Shown here: positions 20,418-30,100 of the stretch, one piece after another
How positions within the stretch are numbered: position 1 is the first letter of the stretch
Layout of the letters: every line of letters begins with the position of its first letter
Assembly (NCBI GenBank): GCA_907165275.2
Contig: CAJRBF020000007.1
Span: forward strand, 124,001-188,000
Source of the DNA: Zygaena filipendulae
Lineage: Eukaryota > Arthropoda > Insecta > Lepidoptera > Zygaenidae
DNA length: 64,000 bases
Direction of reading: 5' to 3'
The notes under the pieces: model-generated
Seen by the model: only the letters and a program-made list of their open reading frames with translations
The model's database searches: none
What the model was told of the DNA's origin: nothing
Position numbers and translations under genes: made by a program

Positions 20418-23417
20418 TTACAGTCTAACATCAGCATCATTCAATATGTCCGTCACCTGCTTTTTAAACATCCATTCAGATGAGGCAAAAATATCAATAG
20501 AAAGAAAACTTTTATTATATGTATCCACTAAACGGTGTAACGGGGCTCGCACACCAGCATTAGTATTACAACGTTGATGTACAAACAGAAGATTAGGATA
20601 TTTTTCTCTTATTCGCAATGATACACTGGGAACACGGTAACAAATTGAGTTTACTAGGTAAGTACAGTCAAATTTGCCATGGCATATACCATACAGACAA
20701 ATTGAGTCAAGTAGCGATCTTCTATCTTTTAATGAAAGTAGTTTAAATCTACGTAGTAAATCATGATATGGCATCTTAGAACGACAACACTTGAAGTAAA
20801 CATTACGAAGAAATTTACGCTGAACCAACTCAATCCGATCTATATATACATTATACAACGGATTCCAAATTACCGCAGCATATTCAAGCTGTGATCTGAT
20901 TAATGTCAAATATAAGTAAACATATGTGGTAATTTCCTTAAAATGAGGACACGCACGCAATATGAATCCATAGAGTTGGTAAGCTTTACTGGTAATACAG
21001 TCAATGTGTGCATCTAGGTTCAATTTAGAGTCAAGTAGAATGCCAAGATCTCTTATAACAGAAACTTTATCAAGAGGTTTACCACAAAGAGTGTAGGTAT
21101 TGTGAAAAACATTGGTTTTCTTAGTGAAGGTAATAGTTTTACATTTAGAAATACTCAGCTGCAACTTATTTACTTGGCAGTAAACAGACAAACGATCCAG
21201 GTCACGCTGCAACTCACAGCCATCATCGACACCAGTGATTCCACGATACACTTTCAGATCGTCCGCATACATAATGAACTGACTGGTTCGAAAACACTGA
21301 TTAATATCATTGATAAATAACACAAACAGCAGGGGACCCAGGATTGAGCCTTGTGGTACCCCTGATGAGACATATATAGACGCAGAAGAGTAACCATTTA
21401 TTACCACCTTTTGTGTTCGATTTAAAATATAAGACTGAAACCACCGGTGAAGGCTACCTCGGATGCCGTTATATGCAATTTTCTGTAAAAGAATTTTATG
21501 ATCCACTTTATCGAAAGCCTTGCAAAAATCAGTGTAGACAGCATCCACCTGCAAGCGATTATCCATACTAACAAATAAAAAGTCCGTGTACACCAACAAG
21601 TTACTCACAGTGGATCTTTTTTTAACAAAACCATGTTGCTCAGGAATTATGATGTTATGAAGACAAGGATAAATAGCATCATGGACGAGTCTCTCAAGAA
21701 CCTTCGGCATGGTTGAGATCAAAGAAATTGGGCGATAATTTTTGACATCATTTTTACTCCCGCTTTTATAGACAGGAATAATATTAGCACTTTTCCACAC
21801 AGGAGGAATCACACCTTCACGTAAACTCAAATTATAAAGTATAGTGAGTGGCAGACTGATGGTTGAAGCAGTATTTATTAGAAAAACCGAAGGAATACCA
21901 TCGGGACCCGACCCCTTCTTTATATCTAAAGACTTTAACGCGTGAGAGACTTTATCAATACTAAAAGTTAATTCTGACAAAATTAAGTTACCATATGGGT
22001 CATCGTTTGGAATGATGTTCTGAGTGGAAGTAGTGTCACTAAGCTCGTATACAGAACCAAAATATGTTAAGAAAAGATTACATATATCCTCAGGAGTGTC
22101 AGCAGTGCAATCTTCATATAGCATAGCATCAGGAATTATATTCTTACACTTGCGACTATTAATATAGGACCAAAAAACTCTTAAGTCACTTCTGAGACCT
22201 TTTTCTACAGAACTAATAAAATTATTAAAGCACTCAGAGCTAAGCTTTTTAAACCTTGAACGATAGAGTGAGAACTTTTCGTAGTCGGAAATATTTTTGT
22301 ATTTTTTCCAGCTAATCCAGGCTTTATTTTTGTTTTTGAATAAATGTATGAGTGGGCGAGAAAACCAAATAGGGAAATTATGCGGTTTACATGGGCGGAT
22401 AGGTACTCTGTCTCTAATTATTCTGAATAAGTGTTCATAAAAAACATCAACTGCAGAACCAATCGGTAATCCCTTGAATAGACTTTCCCAGTCAATAGAT
22501 TTAATGTCATTGTTTATATCTTCATATTTAGCATCAAGAAAGGTAAAACGTGTAATGGAGTTAACAGGCATGGAATTAAATTTGGTATCCAACGATAAAC
22601 TAGCATTAAAAGGTGGATGATAAGAATCAGGGGGTAATAAGGCACCCGTAGTAACTTCCGAAACTGCACAACCACTATTTCTATTAGATATTAATAAGTC
22701 CAAGATACGATGTTTTGAATTTAGAATAAAATTGTACTGTACAGCGTCCAGATAAGATAAAAAATTGATAAAATGTCTATCAACAGGTCCACTTTCACTT
22801 GTTAGCATTGGGATAACGGAGCAAACCGAGGTGTCATTGGAAATCCAGTTAAGGTTCGGCATGTTAAAATCACCAAAAATGAAATAACTTTCTGTGTCAC
22901 AGGAAGTCAAAAGATGCTGTAAAGAGTCAAAAATCGGAAGATAAACAGCAAAAGGCTGGTCCGGTGGTATGTAAAATGCACAGAGAAAATTATGTTTACT
23001 TCGCTTGCCGGAACAATATTCTATAATGACGTAATCTACAATAGAAGGCAGAGAACAAGGCTGGTTTGAGGCAACCTGTCCGCGTGAATCAGCATCGATT
23101 GCATTCAAGAAAGTAGCAGGCAGCGACAAGAGACGCTGGCGAACATCAAGGCCGCGACGAACTGCCACGAGCACTCCACCGCCATCTCGCTTGCCTGTGG
23201 CGAGGCGGTCCCGATCACAGCGATAAACTACGTAGCGAGAATCGATGAATAGATTATCAGTTATATCGGGAACTAACCAAGTTTCAACGAGAATTATAAC
23301 GTCATAACACTCCGAGAGAATGTTTGCAAACAATGTATTTAATTTAGTTCTAATTCCACGGCAGTTCTGATAGTATACAACTAATTTAGAGAATGGATTA
23401 TTGAACTCTCGATACAC
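20418..23417 (-). CDS. Non-LTR ORF2: endonuclease and reverse transcriptase (999 codons)
   Basis: ORF2 nicks target DNA and copies the element RNA at the nick. The endonuclease starts at once (VVYYQNCRGIRTKL at about 13, VETWL at about 45, FGDFNMPNLNW at about 185, SYHPPF near 265). The RT follows: NYRPISLISTMPKVLERL, EQHGFVKKRSTVSNLL, DFCKAFDKVDH, GVPQGSILGPLLFVLFINDI and the catalytic MYADDLKVY (about 716), then the thumb and a C-terminal region. No RNase H domain is seen. The frame has no ATG before the endonuclease: 23417 is a GTG, with an in-frame stop a few codons upstream. ORF2 is probably reached from the preceding ORF by reinitiation or frameshift. It lies in the +1 frame relative to ORF3, which overlaps its start by 20 nt. 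Confidence 0.9.
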   Translation of the reverse strand: MYREFNNPFSKLVVYYQNCRGIRTKLNTLFANILSECYDVIILVETWLVPDITDNLFIDSRYVVYRCDRDRLATGKRDGGGVLVAVRRGLDVRQRLLSLPATFLNAIDADSRGQVASNQPCSLPSIVDYVIIEYCSGKRSKHNFLCAFYIPPDQPFAVYLPIFDSLQHLLTSCDTESYFIFGDFNMPNLNWISNDTSVCSVIPMLTSESGPVDRHFINFLSYLDAVQYNFILNSKHRILDLLISNRNSGCAVSEVTTGALLPPDSYHPPFNASLSLDTKFNSMPVNSITRFTFLDAKYEDINNDIKSIDWESLFKGLPIGSAVDVFYEHLFRIIRDRVPIRPCKPHNFPIWFSRPLIHLFKNKNKAWISWKKYKNISDYEKFSLYRSRFKKLSSECFNNFISSVEKGLRSDLRVFWSYINSRKCKNIIPDAMLYEDCTADTPEDICNLFLTYFGSVYELSDTTSTQNIIPNDDPYGNLILSELTFSIDKVSHALKSLDIKKGSGPDGIPSVFLINTASTISLPLTILYNLSLREGVIPPVWKSANIIPVYKSGSKNDVKNYRPISLISTMPKVLERLVHDAIYPCLHNIIIPEQHGFVKKRSTVSNLLVYTDFLFVSMDNRLQVDAVYTDFCKAFDKVDHKILLQKIAYNGIRGSLHRWFQSYILNRTQKVVINGYSSASIYVSSGVPQGSILGPLLFVLFINDINQCFRTSQFIMYADDLKVYRGITGVDDGCELQRDLDRLSVYCQVNKLQLSISKCKTITFTKKTNVFHNTYTLCGKPLDKVSVIRDLGILLDSKLNLDAHIDCITSKAYQLYGFILRACPHFKEITTYVYLYLTLIRSQLEYAAVIWNPLYNVYIDRIELVQRKFLRNVYFKCCRSKMPYHDLLRRFKLLSLKDRRSLLDSICLYGICHGKFDCTYLVNSICYRVPSVSLRIREKYPNLLFVHQRCNTNAGVRAPLHRLVDTYNKSFLSIDIFASSEWMFKKQVTDILNDADVRL

Positions 23418-24297
23418 ACAAATAAATGCGTATTAACAACAAAGTGTTATTATATACGTAATACATTGTCAAACAATAGTTTATAGTTACATAACCCTCA
23501 CATAATATTAGATGAATTGCAAGTATTGTCGTAAAATAGCCGATACACAAATTCACGAGTAACTCACAATTTGTCACCATGATTAAAACGTTATTATAAT
23601 TACTAATTGACTTAAAAATACCCAGAATGTAACATGTTACCATGTAATAAAAATATTGTAATAGTGAAAAAACAAAAATTTTATGGTTAAATAATAAAGA
23701 ATATACCAATATAACAATTACGAGTGTGCAGGTAGAATAAGCAATTACGTAAGTCACAAGCAACAGTAAAATTACATTAATAAAATTATACGAAAACAAG
23801 CAGGTGCGGTAGATTAATTTTAAATATATAGGTATAATAAACGAACAATGAAAAATACCAATATAAATTGCTTGAAGTGATAATAGCCACTTGAACAACA
23901 TGTCATTATTCCAAATATTAATGTGCAATAATGAACTGGTACAAAAACATAATCCTAAATTATTTATAGCCACAATAAAAGCATGAAAAATATGTATGTA
24001 CTTGTAATATATTTTAACGTACATCAAAAGCAATAACCAGCTCCACAACAAAATCTTATACATAAAAAGAAGTAAACAGGCGCAGGCGTAAATAAATTTT
24101 ATAAAACAATATGCAAAAAAAATAATATCAGTACTATTTAGCATGAAAGTACTAGCACAAAAAATCAGACAAGCTAAAAGGCAAAGTTTAAGAAGAACGT
24201 TTGGTGAATTTAGATAAATCATCCGTGGAACGAATAGCAAAAACAGGAGATGATTCTTTCGCACGAGCCAGTATAATTCCATGTTTAATCCACACAT
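23398..24297 (-). CDS. ORF3: unrecognised hydrophobic, multi-membrane-segment protein between ORF1 and ORF2
   Basis: An open frame of 299 codons from the ATG at 24297 (the frame is open from 24336) fills the 770-bp gap between ORF1 and ORF2. It overlaps the last 110 nt of ORF1 and the first 20 nt of ORF2. The product is very rich in Leu, Ile, Tyr, Phe and Cys, with roughly seven to nine stretches long and apolar enough to span a membrane (for example LLKLCLLACLIFCASTFML and VILLLLVTYVIAYSTCTLVI). No family is recognised. In DNA this AT-rich, chance stops should occur about every dozen codons, so the open frame suggests selection. The T-rich strand alone favours apolar residues, so the membrane reading needs support. 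It lies in the +1 frame relative to ORF1, and ORF2 in turn lies in its +1 frame. Confidence 0.6.
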   Translation of the reverse strand: MCGLNMELYWLVRKNHLLFLLFVPRMIYLNSPNVLLKLCLLACLIFCASTFMLNSTDIIFFAYCFIKFIYACACLLLFMYKILLWSWLLLLMYVKIYYKYIHIFHAFIVAINNLGLCFCTSSLLHINIWNNDMLFKWLLSLQAIYIGIFHCSFIIPIYLKLIYRTCLFSYNFINVILLLLVTYVIAYSTCTLVIVILVYSLLFNHKIFVFSLLQYFYYMVTCYILGIFKSISNYNNVLIMVTNCELLVNLCIGYFTTILAIHLILCEGYVTINYCLTMYYVYNNTLLLIRIYLCVSRVQ

Positions 24298-25099
24298 AGC
24301 GATAACCGTTCCTGTTAGCAGCCTCCCGCGCGTCACGAAACATCATCTTATTTCTTAAAGTTAAGTGTTCGTTTATAAAAACTCTCTGTGACGGTCCCGA
24401 GATCTTAAGTTGATCCGTTGTGATTCCTTTAGCCAACCGGGCCGCCGCAAGGAAATTATCGCGTAGAATACGGGTTGTGAACTTCAATACAATATTTTTT
24501 GGGCGTGTGTTATCAGAGTTTGCATGAGGAACACGATGCACAGAAATAATTTCTTGCCTGGAGACTGGCTTTTTGATAATAACTGCAATATCTTCCACTA
24601 AAGACAATAAGTTTTCTCCTCTCTTTTCTGGAAGATTCGAGATTTCTATATTGCACTGACGAGCCTGCTGTTCCATGTTTTCGATTTTTGATTCCAGTCT
24701 AGATATGCCCTGATCGTACTCTTCACACTTGCCACATGTGTATTCTAGTTTTGCTATACGACGGTCCGTTTCCTCAGCCTTTTTATTAATATCATCGTAG
24801 CGATTACTCAAAAATTTAAGTGAATTCTGTATATCACTGCACTCCGATAGCAATTTGGAATATTTATCATCGTGTCTAGAAAACCATTCCTGGAACATAT
24901 TCTTGATCATTTCTTGAATAGAGATTCGAAATTGTAAAAATTCTTCCTTCAACTCACTGATAGAATTCTCGGACCTCTTGTCCCTTTGTGTGACGTAGTT
25001 TGGGGGTGATTCATTCTGTAGTAAGTTATCGTCAACCGACATACCACTTAGATGCTCATTATCGTCGCTATGGAGAAATGTGGTGTCCAAGAAAGTCAT
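24188..25099 (-). CDS. Non-LTR ORF1: coiled-coil RNA-binding protein (303 codons)
   Basis: Starts at the ATG at 25099 (MTFLDTTFLHSDDNEHL). After an acidic leader there is a long coiled-coil region (about 50-150, heptad-like KLEYTCGKCEEYDQGISRLESKIENMEQ). A basic domain follows with NIEISNLPEKRGENL, VHRVPHANSDNTRPKNIVLKF and RNGYRYVWIKHGIILARAKESS, ending in KFTKRSS. This arrangement matches ORF1 proteins of CR1-like insect elements, related to the baculovirus FP25K-type nucleic-acid-binding fold, and to L1 ORF1 in layout. It probably forms multimers on element RNA (inference). The frame is intact. The 5' leader at 25100-25401 has splice-like signals. Confidence 0.82.
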   Translation of the reverse strand: MTFLDTTFLHSDDNEHLSGMSVDDNLLQNESPPNYVTQRDKRSENSISELKEEFLQFRISIQEMIKNMFQEWFSRHDDKYSKLLSECSDIQNSLKFLSNRYDDINKKAEETDRRIAKLEYTCGKCEEYDQGISRLESKIENMEQQARQCNIEISNLPEKRGENLLSLVEDIAVIIKKPVSRQEIISVHRVPHANSDNTRPKNIVLKFTTRILRDNFLAAARLAKGITTDQLKISGPSQRVFINEHLTLRNKMMFRDAREAANRNGYRYVWIKHGIILARAKESSPVFAIRSTDDLSKFTKRSS

Positions 25100-25713
25100 A
25101 GTAACGAAACTAATCAGTAATTATTGCACTTCAATAGCGCGTGGTGGTATATAATTATGCACAACACAACGCAACAGACGCGCACAATGTCGGTAAAACA
25201 GTATGTAGGTACGCACAATGTCGGCAAAACTATGCACAATGCGCGGAGGTGACACGCGTCCGACTATCGCTGTCGCTCAGAACGGAATCTATAATAGTGC
25301 AATAATAGTTAAAAATAGATATAAATAATTATACTTACGTAGAGGACGACCGCTGCGCACGCTCTCGTTGTTCTCGAAGACTGCAGCATCTGAAACAAAA
25401 GAGATAAGTTAGTAGTATTAGTTATTAGTTAGAATAAATAAACAGACGAGCAACCCGCAGTTGCTGTGCAGCTCGACTTGCACCTGTAACATAGAAAATA
25501 GATTATAATATATAGTTAGTACAATTGAAGTATAGTAAATATATTGACCATAAATAATTACTTTAATTAGTTTAATTGATAAACGGATAGTGACCTTCCA
25601 TTTAGGAAGTGACTATACAATTATAACGACTATTGACTTATATACAATTATATTCTTTTACAACTTATACAAATTTACTTACTGATTACGACGACTGACA
25701 AGCTACCTCCGAC
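25100..25713. other. Leaders of both elements; splice-like blocks on the minus strand
   Basis: No ORF. On the minus strand CTTTTGTTTCAG|ATGCTGCAGTC at about 25389 followed by CTCTAC|GTAAGTATAA at about 25338 frames an exon-like block of about 51 nt. A second acceptor-like TTTTCTATGTTACAG lies at about 25485. From about 25410 to 25713 the plus strand leads into the R1-group ORF1. The exact boundary between the nested element and the R1 leader is uncertain (candidate at 25401/25402). Confidence 0.45.
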
Positions 25714-27174
25714 ATGTTTGGGATGAGGACACCGACCAAAAAGACCGACGCGGACCCCGCGCAGGCGTCCCCGCGCAGACTCGACCAGACCATCATACTG
25801 ACGCAGCCAGAGGGCGTGAGGCGCAGCATCGACAGGTGGGAGACGGCCGGCGGGGAGCCGCGCCTGAGGACACCGACCGACACGAGAACCGACGAACCAC
25901 CGAAGGACCCCGCGCCGAAACGGAAACCCGGGCTGTCGCAGAGGGCGAAGCGGCCCTCGGTGGAGGCCTCGGGAGCCTCGCCCAAGATTCATATGACGGT
26001 AGACCGGGTGGCGGAAGCCAGAGGCTGCCTGACCCGGGCGAAGACTCATCTGGGCGACGCCGGAAACCTGAGGAGGGACCTAAAACTGGGCGTCACTCAG
26101 GCTGTCGACCGACTATACCAGCTAGTCAAGGAGGCCGAAGCCGAGAGGAAGAGCGACAGAGGGAAGGACAGGCCGCAAGGCGGGGGAGTGGAGTCGGCGG
26201 CAAATATAGGGGTAGAGGCCAGAGAGATTAGAGAAGAGAGCGCCGATGTGAAGAGAATGACGGAGATCTTGGAGGAGCACACAAGGCTGCTCAATGAAAA
26301 TAGAGAAAGGATGGATGAACTGAAAGGGATGGTGGCAAAACAGACAGAGGCCGTCGAGAGAGCGACGTACGCGAGTGTAGCGGCGGCCCGCCCCGAGAGG
26401 CAACTCCCGGGGCGGGGGGCGCTGCACTCGATCGTGGTCGCCTCCACCAACGAGCAGGAGACGGGAGAGGAGGTGCTCAACAGGGTTCGGGAGGTGGTCG
26501 ACGCGAAGGAGGGGTGGGTCCAGGTCGAGAGAGTCAGGAAGGCGAGAGACCGTAAGATCGTGATGAGTTGCAGGACGGAACAGGAGAAAGAAAAGGTGAA
26601 AGAGAGACTCGGACGGGCCAAGGATCACCTCACCGTGGAGGAGGTGAAAAACAAGGACCCTCTTTTGGTCCTGACGGGCGTCATGGCGTACCTCAGTGAT
26701 GAGGACGTCATGAAGGCCCTGAGGAACCAGAACGGGGCCGTTTTTCGCGGCCTCGACGGTGGGGATGATCGGATTGTAGTGAAGTACCAGAAGAGGACCC
26801 GTAACCCCCACACCAATAATATCGTGGTGAGCACCTCGCCCAAGATCTGGGGTAGGATGCTCGACGCGGGCGAGGTGTGTGTGGACCTGCAGCGCGTCAG
26901 GGTGGCCGACCAATCCCCGCTGGTGCAGTGTTCCCGCTGCCTGGGGTACGGGCACGGAAAACGCTACTGCACGGCGCCGGCCGACGTGTGCAGCCACTGC
27001 GGAGGGCCGCACTTAAAGACCGAGTGTGCAGACTGGTTCGCCGGGGAGCCACCGTCCTGCAGGAACTGCGTGAAAGCCAAAATGCTCAATAAGGAGCATA
27101 ACACGTTTAGCAGCGACTGCCCGATTCGACGGAAGTGGGACGCCTTGGCTCGGGCATCCGTAGCATATTGCTAA
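25714..27174 (+). CDS. R1-group ORF1 (gag-like, 486 codons)
   Basis: Starts at ATG 25714 (MFGMRTPTKKTDAD). The first roughly 110 residues are basic and Pro-rich. A charged helical region follows at about 110-220. The capsid/RRM-like part is at about 240-395 (VLNRVREVVDAKEGWVQVER, LVLTGVMAYLSDEDVMKAL). Three zinc knuckles lie at about 405-470: CSRCLGYGHGKRYC, CSHCGGPHLKTEC and CRNCVKAKML...C. This is the usual ORF1 of R1/I-type elements and should bind element RNA. Codon use is GC-rich, unlike its AT-rich flanks. The frame is intact and stops at TAA 27172-27174, one base before the annotated start of ORF2. Confidence 0.92.
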   Translation: MFGMRTPTKKTDADPAQASPRRLDQTIILTQPEGVRRSIDRWETAGGEPRLRTPTDTRTDEPPKDPAPKRKPGLSQRAKRPSVEASGASPKIHMTVDRVAEARGCLTRAKTHLGDAGNLRRDLKLGVTQAVDRLYQLVKEAEAERKSDRGKDRPQGGGVESAANIGVEAREIREESADVKRMTEILEEHTRLLNENRERMDELKGMVAKQTEAVERATYASVAAARPERQLPGRGALHSIVVASTNEQETGEEVLNRVREVVDAKEGWVQVERVRKARDRKIVMSCRTEQEKEKVKERLGRAKDHLTVEEVKNKDPLLVLTGVMAYLSDEDVMKALRNQNGAVFRGLDGGDDRIVVKYQKRTRNPHTNNIVVSTSPKIWGRMLDAGEVCVDLQRVRVADQSPLVQCSRCLGYGHGKRYCTAPADVCSHCGGPHLKTECADWFAGEPPSCRNCVKAKMLNKEHNTFSSDCPIRRKWDALARASVAYC

Positions 27175-27175
27175 G

Positions 27176-30100
27176 GTGGCCCCGGACGTATCAAACCCGT
27201 ACCTAATAATCCAGGCCAACCTCCAGAGGAAGCGGCTGGCAATGCAAGAGTTGCTGATCGAAGCCGCGAGACGCAGGACTGCTGTGGCGTTGCTCCAGGA
27301 GCCATATGTGGGCGGGACTGGAAGTCTTAAGAATTACCGGGGCGTAAGGGTCGTCCAGAACTCTGAGCGAGGAGGAGGGACGGTAAAGGCGGCGATTGTC
27401 GTCTTCGATCCCGACCTTGACATAATACCGTGCCCGCAACTCACCACAAACAACATCGTCGTGGTGGGGATCCGGACCAGAGCCTGGACGATCACGCTGG
27501 TATCTTACTACTTCGAGCCGGACCAGCCCATAGGGCCATACCTGGAGCACCTCCGCAAAATCGAACGCCGGATGGGATCTGTGAGGTTGGTCCTGGGGGG
27601 TGACGCTAACGCCAAAAGCATCTGGTGGGGGGGCGATACGGACAACGTGCGAGGCGAAGATATGTGCGCAGCTCTCGGGGAACTCGGGCTTTACATCCTC
27701 AATGATGGTAAAACACCCACCTTCGACACCATTCGGGGCGGTACCAGGTACAGGAGCTACGTGGACGTAACGGCCTGTTCGGCCGATCTGCTGGACCTGG
27801 TGGAGGACTGGAGAGTCGACGAGAGTTTAACGGGTTCGGATCATAATGGCATCACTTTTCGGCTCCTGCTTCAAAAATCTAAAGGCATAAAAATTGAAAG
27901 AACGACGAGAATATTCAATACTCGTAAGGCAAACTGGGAGCAGTTTTGTGAAAAACTGCCCCAAGCTTTGCAGAACTCCCATTTAAATCTAGTCCAAATT
28001 AATGACATTAATGACCAAACAAGTTTAGAAAACGCAGTACAAAATTACACGACAGCAATTCTGGAGACCTGTAAAGAAACTATACCTAAAAAAGTTAATA
28101 AAATCATACTTACCATGCCATGGTGGACCGAAGAACTCTCGAAGATGAAGAAGGAAGTCGCCACCAGGAAACGCAGGATCAGGAACGCAGCGCCGGTCCG
28201 AAGAGAGGAGGTAGTACGCCTGTACCTGGAACAAAAAGAGAAGTATGAGTCGAGTGCAAGGAGAGCCCAGACCGAGAGCTGGAAGGAGTTTTGTGGAAAG
28301 CAGGATAGGGAGGGGGTATGGGAGGGGATATATAGGGTAATAGGTAGGACGGCAATTAGACAGGAAGATTTGCTGCTGGAAAAGGACGGGAGGGTGCAGG
28401 ACGCGAGAGAGTCGGTTAGGCTCCTGGCGGAGACCTTCTATCCATGGGACGAGGAAAGGGATGATAACGCGGAGCACGCAATAACGCGGGGAAAAGCTGA
28501 GGTGGTCAACAGCGTAGGTCGTGGTGAGGAGCATGACCCGCCCTTCACCATGAATGAGCTAGAGATGACCTGCAAGTCGTTTAATCCCAAAAAGGCTCCG
28601 GGAGCCGACGGTCTCACGTCCGATATTTGTAGTCGCGCCGTCGCGTGTGACCCTGAGGTGTTCCTCGCCCTGGTCAATGGGTGCCTGAGGTGCCGCTACT
28701 TTCCGAACATCTGGAAAAAGGCAACAGTGGTGGTACTCAGGAAGCCGGGTAAGGACAGCTACGTTGCTCCCAAGTCTTACAGGCCGATTGGGCTTTTGCC
28801 TGTACTTGGGAAAATTTTCGAGAAGATGTTGGTCACTCGTCTCAAGTTTCACTTATTGCCGAGGATGAGTACTCGCCAGTACGGATTCATGGCCCAGAGG
28901 AGCACGGAGGACTCCCTCTATAATCTAATGCAGAGAATCCGCGGAAAGCTCGAAAAGAAGCGGATCATAACAATAATCTCGCTGGATATAGAGGGAGCCT
29001 TCGACAGTGCATGGTGGCCGGCTATCAGAGTCCGACTGGCTGAGGAGAGATGTCCTGTGAACCTGAGGCGGGTGATCGACAGCTACCTCGAAAACCGCAG
29101 CGTGGCTGTGCGATACGCGGGCGAGGAGCACGTCAGGAGCACCAACAAGGGCTGCATTCAAGGTTCCATAGGGGGTCCCATCCTGTGGAACCTCATGCTG
29201 GACCCACTCCTCAAGGGCCTGAAGAACAGGGGCGATTATTGCCAGGCCTTTGCGGACGACGTGGTCCTAATGTTCGACGGCGATACCGCGCTCGAAATCG
29301 AACAGCGTGCCAATGCCGCCCTCGAGTATGTTCGGGCGTGGGGCGTCCGAAATAAGTTAAAGTTCGCACCGCACAAAACAAGTGCGATGGTGGTTACGCG
29401 GAGATTAAAGTACGACGTCCCACGTCTGAGCATGGGCGGGGGAGACATTGGCATGGTGAACGAAATTAAACTCCTAGGACTGATAATAGACCATCGCCTG
29501 ACCTTTAACTCGCACATCGCACAAACTTGGAAGAAGGCAGTCGCTATTTTTGGGCAGTTGGCCAGGGCGGCAAAGGTGAGCTGGGGACTTAACCCTGAAG
29601 TCATCAGGGCGATATACATCGCGGCAGTGGAACCGGTTATACTGTACGCGGCAAGCGCCTGGGCGCCCGCGGCAAACAAGTTAGGAGCCCAAAAACGCTT
29701 TAGGTCCGTGCAGCGCGGGTTTGCGCAGAAATTGTGTAAGGCCTACAGGACAGTGTCACTGCACTCAGCTCTGGTGCTGGCAGGAATACTCCCTCTCGAC
29801 CTCCGAGTTCGTGAGGCAGCCTCTCTTTATGAAGCTAAGAAGGGGGTACCCCTGCCATCACTGGGCGGACGGGAAATCGAACGCATGACCTCGGCGCTGA
29901 CAACCCCGCACCCCGCAAAGCGAACCAGGCTGGAGTTCGACCACCTGGTAGACGAGGAACTCTACCGTAAAAATATGGACTTCAGTGTCCGTATCTTCAC
30001 GGACGGTAGCAAGATTGATGGCCGGGTCGGTGCAGCTCTATCCTTGTGGAATAGAGGAGCCGAAATCCGAGCCATCAAGCTTGCCTTACCATCCTATTGT

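Larger units (their letters stand above)
20399..25401 (-). mobile_element. Minus-strand non-LTR retrotransposon (Jockey/CR1 group) with three ORFs
   Basis: Order on the minus strand is ORF1 (25099-24188), hydrophobic ORF3 (24336-23398) and ORF2 (23417-20418). It ends in a short 3' tail of TTGTAA-type units (about 20399-20425) rather than poly(A). A candidate 8-bp TSD, AGATAAGT, occurs at 20391-20398 and 25402-25409. All three frames are open, so the copy looks intact. The coiled-coil/FP25K-like ORF1, an ORF2 without RNase H and the microsatellite tail fit the CR1/Jockey side of the non-LTR tree; the clade is not settled. Confidence 0.75.

Noticed and set aside
26122..27012. 296-codon minus-strand ORF opposite the R1-group ORF1
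   Set aside because: Antisense shadow of a GC-rich gene. The plus strand has the zinc knuckles and the correct element context.
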